Assembly (NCBI GenBank): GCA_030652715.1
Contig: JAUSQB010000418.1
Location: forward strand, 1 to 7,438
Length of the DNA: 7,438 nucleotides
Direction: 5' to 3'
Source of the DNA: Rugosibacter sp.
GTDB lineage: Bacteria; Pseudomonadota; Gammaproteobacteria; Burkholderiales; Rhodocyclaceae
Shown here: piece after piece, positions 4,627 to 7,438 of the stretch
How the letters are laid out: the number at the start of each line of letters is the position of its first letter
Numbering within the stretch: the stretch's first letter is position 1
Position numbers and translations under genes: made by a program
Notes under the pieces: generated by a model
The model's database searches: none
What the model was told of the DNA's origin: nothing
What the model saw: the letters and a program-made list of their open reading frames with translations, nothing else

Positions 4627-6855
4627 TTATCTGATAATCGTCTGATTGCGCCGCAGGGCGTGCAGGTAAAAGCGCGCCGGATCGGTAAGATTGATCAGTT
4701 CTTGCTCGAGTGGCAAGGGTTCGTTAGCCAGTTGACTGGCCAGCAATTCGGCTGCCAGCGGTGCCCAGACCATGCCGCGCGCGCCGAGACCGAGAAAAAC
4801 ATGCAGCCCTGGGATGCGTGGCAGGGTGGCGAGTGTTGCTTGCTTCATGTCTTTGGCCGTTAGTGGCGCGGGCAGGGCGCCAATTAGCGGTACGCGATCG
4901 CGCGTCGTGGAGCGTATTCCGACGCGGCCTGTCAGTGTGCAGGCATCGATGCCTTGTGTGGCGCCCGGTAGTAACTCTTCAAGGCGCTGCAGGTTGCCTT
5001 TGTGATCGCTCAGGCGGCTTTGCAGATCGCTGTCGCCGCTGTCAAAGCTCGCGCCAACGCATATGGTGCCTGATTCTGGCGGCGTCAAATAGCCAGAGCG
5101 GCAGAGCGCATGGCGCAGTGGCGGGTAGCTGTCATTACCTGCGGGTTCTGTCAGATAGCTGATCTGGCCACGTATCGGCATAAGTGTCAGCGGCACGGAG
5201 CAGGGCAGCAGCGCTTCGGCTGCCTGGGCGTTAGCAAGAATCAGATGAGGTGCGCTACCCAGCAAATTATCGGTGCTGTCAAATATTTGCCAGCCATCGG
5301 CGGCTTGCTCTAGCCGCGCCACTTCAACGCTGTAATGCGTGCGGATGCGCTCCCCGCCTGCCGCGAGCAGGGCATTGCATAAGCTGGATGGATCGACCCA
5401 GCCTCCTGCGGGAAACCACCAGCCACCATGCGCTAAAGGGCGACCTATCAGCGCTTCGGCGGCGGCACGGTCGAGAAAGCTGACCAGCTCGACAGGCAGA
5501 TTCAATTCATGCACTGTGGCGCACTGCAAAAATTCATGGTTGGTATTGCGCGCAATGTGCAGCACGCCGCAGGGCGACCAGCGCACGTTGGGCAATTCAT
5601 TCAAACGGCGTAGCGCATACAGATAGCAGGCACGCGAAAGCCGTGCTGCTAGCGCATCGTCTTTTGCCAGCAGCGGCAGTAGCACGCCGGAAGGATTACC
5701 CGAGGCTTCTTGCGCCGGTGCGGCGTTGCGCTCAAACAGATCAACCTGCCAGCCACGCTGGGCCAGCCGTTCGCTAATCGCTGTACCAGCCAGGCCTGCG
5801 CCGATGACTAGCGCTTTGCGCTCGCCATGCATAAAAGTCGGCGCCCTTTTAATCCGTGTACTTCCTTCGAGGTGCGCTGATGAACTCCCTGTACAGCGAG
5901 AAGAGGCAGGAAAGAACCCTGCCGACGTAGCTATGGATGCGCTACAAGGCGGCCGAGCAAGAAATGCTCTGGTGAAGCCCCTGCGCAGCAAGGCGGTCGA
6001 GCAAAGTACGTTTTCCTCGCCGTTGCGGATGCCCGCCGTAGCGGATGGTGATATGCCGCAAAGCTTTGCATCCGGCTGAAGGAAATGCAGAGCAGTCTCT
6101 GGAAAGCACCCTTGTTCAGACACGGATTCAAAGGATGCGGCAGCTGAATGATGGCCAACAAGCATTTCACGCTTGTTGCCAAAACCGGGACGACGTGCCA
6201 GCATCCAGCCGAGTGTTTCCAGCGTGCGGCGCAACTCACCGGCAACGCTCCATGTCGCCAGCGTTGCTGAGGGGTGGCACAGGCGAGTAAAAGTGGCGAG
6301 TAGTGCGGGCGACCAGAGTTCGGGATTTTTGGCCGGAGCAAACCCATCCAGATAGAGCGCGTCAAGCCGGGCAACAAGGCGCGGCAATTGTGTTTGCGCA
6401 TCGCCAAAAATCAGAGTGAGCGTCACCTGACTATTTTCAAAATGCAGCCGATGAAAACCGTTGACTAGCGGCGGCCACTGGTTTATCAGCTGACTGACGA
6501 GCATTTCCAGTTCTGCAAAACCAGCTAATGCACGAGCCAGGTCTTTGCGCGAAAATGGATGTTTTTCAAAGGAAACAAAGTGCAAGCGGCAGGGTTGCCC
6601 GGCTATCTGCCAGGCTTGCCAGGTGGCAAGAAAATTCAGCCCCAGGCCAAATCCGGTTTCAGCAATGACAAATGGATTGTTGTGTTGAACAGCGTGCTGC
6701 CAGCGTGAAGGCAGGTCGTTGCCATGAATAAACACATGACGGGACTGAGCCAGCCCGCCATGGGCGGAGTGATACAAGTCATCGTAAGCCACTGAGAATG
6801 GCGTGCCGTCACAGGTTGTGGCGAGCACGGCCGGAACCAGTGACGGATGCTTCAT
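4627..6855 (-). CDS. mnmC: Bifunctional tRNA mnm5(s2)U34 enzyme MnmC with an in-frame inserted element
   Basis: Completes the 5-methylaminomethyl(-2-thio)uridine at wobble position 34. The FAD domain converts cmnm5U to nm5U, and the SAM domain methylates that to mnm5U. The methyltransferase half (residues 1-234) shows the SAM loop ETGFGLGLNFLATW (66-79), YLDGFAPAKNPELW (168-181) and GFGNKREML. The oxidoreductase half begins with the Rossmann motif VIGAGLAGTA (350-359) and has SGNPSGVLLPLL (385-396), GGWVDPSSL, VGIRSTTRDRVPLIG (645-659) and GLGARGMVWAPLAAELLASQL near the end. At 742 residues it is longer than E. coli MnmC (668). Residues 241-337 are the translated insertion; without them the protein would be 645 residues with a normal short linker. 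The ATG at 6855 matches the family start (MKHPS) but has no Shine-Dalgarno, so translation may be coupled to lysS, which ends 23 bp upstream. Both domains keep their key motifs, so both activities are probably retained. Confidence 0.93.
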   Translation of the reverse strand: MKHPSLVPAVLATTCDGTPFSVAYDDLYHSAHGGLAQSRHVFIHGNDLPSRWQHAVQHNNPFVIAETGFGLGLNFLATWQAWQIAGQPCRLHFVSFEKHPFSRKDLARALAGFAELEMLVSQLINQWPPLVNGFHRLHFENSQVTLTLIFGDAQTQLPRLVARLDALYLDGFAPAKNPELWSPALLATFTRLCHPSATLATWSVAGELRRTLETLGWMLARRPGFGNKREMLVGHHSAAASFESVSEQGCFPETALHFLQPDAKLCGISPSATAGIRNGEENVLCSTALLRRGFTRAFLARPPCSASIATSAGFFPASSRCTGSSSAHLEGSTRIKRAPTFMHGERKALVIGAGLAGTAISERLAQRGWQVDLFERNAAPAQEASGNPSGVLLPLLAKDDALAARLSRACYLYALRRLNELPNVRWSPCGVLHIARNTNHEFLQCATVHELNLPVELVSFLDRAAAEALIGRPLAHGGWWFPAGGWVDPSSLCNALLAAGGERIRTHYSVEVARLEQAADGWQIFDSTDNLLGSAPHLILANAQAAEALLPCSVPLTLMPIRGQISYLTEPAGNDSYPPLRHALCRSGYLTPPESGTICVGASFDSGDSDLQSRLSDHKGNLQRLEELLPGATQGIDACTLTGRVGIRSTTRDRVPLIGALPAPLTAKDMKQATLATLPRIPGLHVFLGLGARGMVWAPLAAELLASQLANEPLPLEQELINLTDPARFYLHALRRNQTIIR
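5845..5859 (+). repeat. Left terminal inverted repeat of the mnmC insertion
   Basis: CCTTTTAATCCGTGT; pairs with 6120-6134 with a single mismatch at the sixth base. On the mnmC strand this end reads ACACGGATTAAAAGG, and with the next base gives AAGGG, a possible ribosome-binding sequence 11 bases before the in-frame ATG at 5832. Confidence 0.75.
5938..6004. repeat. Imperfect 23-bp direct repeat inside the inserted element
   Basis: Copies at 5938-5960 and 5982-6004 match at 20 of 23 positions; both begin TGCGC and share CAAGGCGG and CGAGCAA. Their starts are 44 bp apart. On the mnmC strand each copy reads from TTGCTCG to GCGCA but in different frames, so the repeat is a DNA-level feature and not a protein repeat. 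Confidence 0.75.
6016..6047. repeat. Two-copy 16-bp tandem repeat inside the inserted element
   Basis: On the minus strand, CATCCGCTACGGCGGG (6047-6032) is followed at once by CATCCGCAACGGCGAG (6031-6016), 14 of 16 identical. A perfect 12-bp palindrome, GCAAAGCTTTGC, lies close by at 6058-6069. Confidence 0.7.
6120..6134 (-). repeat. Right terminal inverted repeat of the mnmC insertion
   Basis: On the minus strand this reads CCTTTGAATCCGTGT, the inverted partner of 5845-5859. It encodes the first inserted residues (S-F-E-S-V) directly after the end of the methyltransferase domain. Confidence 0.75.
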
Positions 6856-6878
6856 TGCGTGGGTTTATTCAACGCGCA

Positions 6879-7438
6879 TCAGGACACTTCGGGGCGCATA
6901 TGAGGGAAAAGAATCACATCGCGGATGGAAGCGGAATCGGTGAGCAGCATGATCAAGCGATCAATGCCGATTCCGCAGCCACCAGTGGGCGGCAGGCCGT
7001 ATTCCAGGGCGCGAATGTAGTCGGCATCAAAATACATGGCTTCTTCGTCACCCGCTTCCTTGGCTTTGGCTTGTTCCTGAAAGCGCGCAGCCTGGTCTTC
7101 CGGGTCGTTCAATTCGGAAAAACCATTGGCGATTTCGCGGCCGACAATGAACAGTTCAAAACGCTCGGTGACTTCTGGATTCGTGTCGCTGCGCCGTGCC
7201 AGGGGCGAGACTTCGGCGGGGTAGTCGATGATGTAGGTAGGCTCCCACAATTCGGCTTCGGTGGTTTCTTCGAACAAGGCCAGTTGCAAGCCGCCTAGTC
7301 CAGCGTTGCAAAGATGGGGTGAGTTAAGGTCGCACTTCAAATCAGCCAGCTTTTGCCGTAGCCAGGAGATGTCATTCAATTGTTCAAACGAGTAGCCGGG
7401 GTGATAGTGATGAATCGCGCCGACGATGGTGAAGCGGG
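6879..7438 (-). CDS. lysS: Lysyl-tRNA synthetase (class II), C-terminal part, truncated by window edge
   Basis: Charges tRNA-Lys with lysine in the cytoplasm. The frame stays open to the right edge, so the visible part is the last 185 residues, beginning R-F-T-I-V-G-A-I; the TTG at 7379 is an internal leucine codon, not a start. Class II LysRS signatures seen are [45 protein letters not shown] (motif 2/3 region contacts) and the motif 3 segment [20 protein letters not shown]. The protein ends with the usual [12 protein letters not shown]. The N-terminal anticodon-binding OB fold and motif 1 are outside the window. Only 23 bp separate its stop from the mnmC start on the same strand, which suggests an operon. 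No truncation or frameshift is visible in this part. Confidence 0.97.
   Translation of the reverse strand, partial: RFTIVGAIHHYHPGYSFEQLNDISWLRQKLADLKCDLNSPHLCNAGLGGLQLALFEETTEAELWEPTYIIDYPAEVSPLARRSDTNPEVTERFELFIVGREIANGFSELNDPEDQAARFQEQAKAKEAGDEEAMYFDADYIRALEYGLPPTGGCGIGIDRLIMLLTDSASIRDVILFPHMRPEVS

Larger units (their letters stand above)
5845..6134 (-). mobile_element. MITE-like element with 15-bp terminal inverted repeats, inserted in frame in mnmC
   Basis: The ends are inverted copies: CCTTTTAATCCGTGT at 5845-5859 and ACACGGATTCAAAGG at 6120-6134, 14 of 15 bases pairing. The 290-bp interior encodes no transposase and contains short internal repeats. On the mnmC strand it is open throughout and contributes residues 241-337; its boundaries fall on codon boundaries when one flanking base (6135) is counted, a net gain of 291 bp. 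Its translation (Ser-, Ala-, Arg- and Cys-rich, low in normal secondary-structure pattern) resembles translated noncoding repeat rather than an evolved domain. No clear target-site duplication was found by eye. Small size, inverted ends and lack of coding capacity fit a miniature inverted-repeat element. I do not recognise the family, and the strand given is that of mnmC. Confidence 0.7.

Noticed and set aside
4555..4640. TTGACT box upstream of the glycine-zipper gene as a promoter
   Set aside because: No reasonable -10 box is found at 16-18 bp; the gene may have a weak promoter here or be read from mnmC.
5845..6135. Intein or native extra domain as an explanation for the MnmC insertion
   Set aside because: It is short, starts with Ser but lacks intein blocks and a C-terminal His-Asn, and its translation does not look like a folded domain; the inverted-repeat ends favour a mobile element.
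5931..6407. Open frame of 158 codons on the minus strand overlapping mnmC
   Set aside because: It is an alternative frame of the methyltransferase half and the insert; mnmC motifs are in the other frame.
6798..7298. Open frame of 166 codons on the plus strand opposite lysS
   Set aside because: It is antisense to the strongly conserved LysS coding sequence and has no recognisable protein features.

Overview
The window carries ordinary chromosomal genes of a Gram-negative proteobacterium, most likely a betaproteobacterium. The grounds are a proteobacterial-type GltX, a fused MnmC, a class II LysS, a glycine-zipper envelope protein and moderate GC. This placement is inference from protein character; no 16S or other marker is present.

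Layout from left to right: the 3' nine-tenths of lysC (aspartokinase, +, cut by the left edge) converges on a small flavodoxin-like oxidoreductase gene (-). Behind it lies a short gene for an unrecognised Cys/His-containing protein (-). An AT-rich spacer with its probable promoter leads to a tRNA-Val(CAC) gene (-). The tRNA gene and gltX (+) are divergent, and their predicted promoters stand back to back with abutting -35 boxes. gltX ends in a strong hairpin terminator shared with the convergent glycine-zipper gene (-). Upstream of that gene, on the same strand, are mnmC and then the 3' part of lysS, cut by the right edge. lysS and mnmC are 23 bp apart and look like one transcription unit.

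Functional theme: the centre and right of the window are about translation. GltX and LysS charge tRNA-Glu and tRNA-Lys, and MnmC finishes the mnm5(s2)U34 wobble modification found on those same tRNAs. lysC, which starts the aspartate pathway to lysine, threonine and methionine, and the flavodoxin-like gene are unrelated neighbours.

The standout is inside mnmC. A segment of about 290 bp, bounded by 15-bp terminal inverted repeats (14 of 15 matching), sits exactly in the linker between the methyltransferase and FAD-oxidoreductase domains. It is open in the reading frame and adds 97 codons in phase. It looks like a small non-autonomous mobile element (MITE-like) that has become protein-coding, and its right end may also supply a ribosome-binding site for separate translation of the FAD half. 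No CRISPR array, prophage, transposase gene or defence system was seen.
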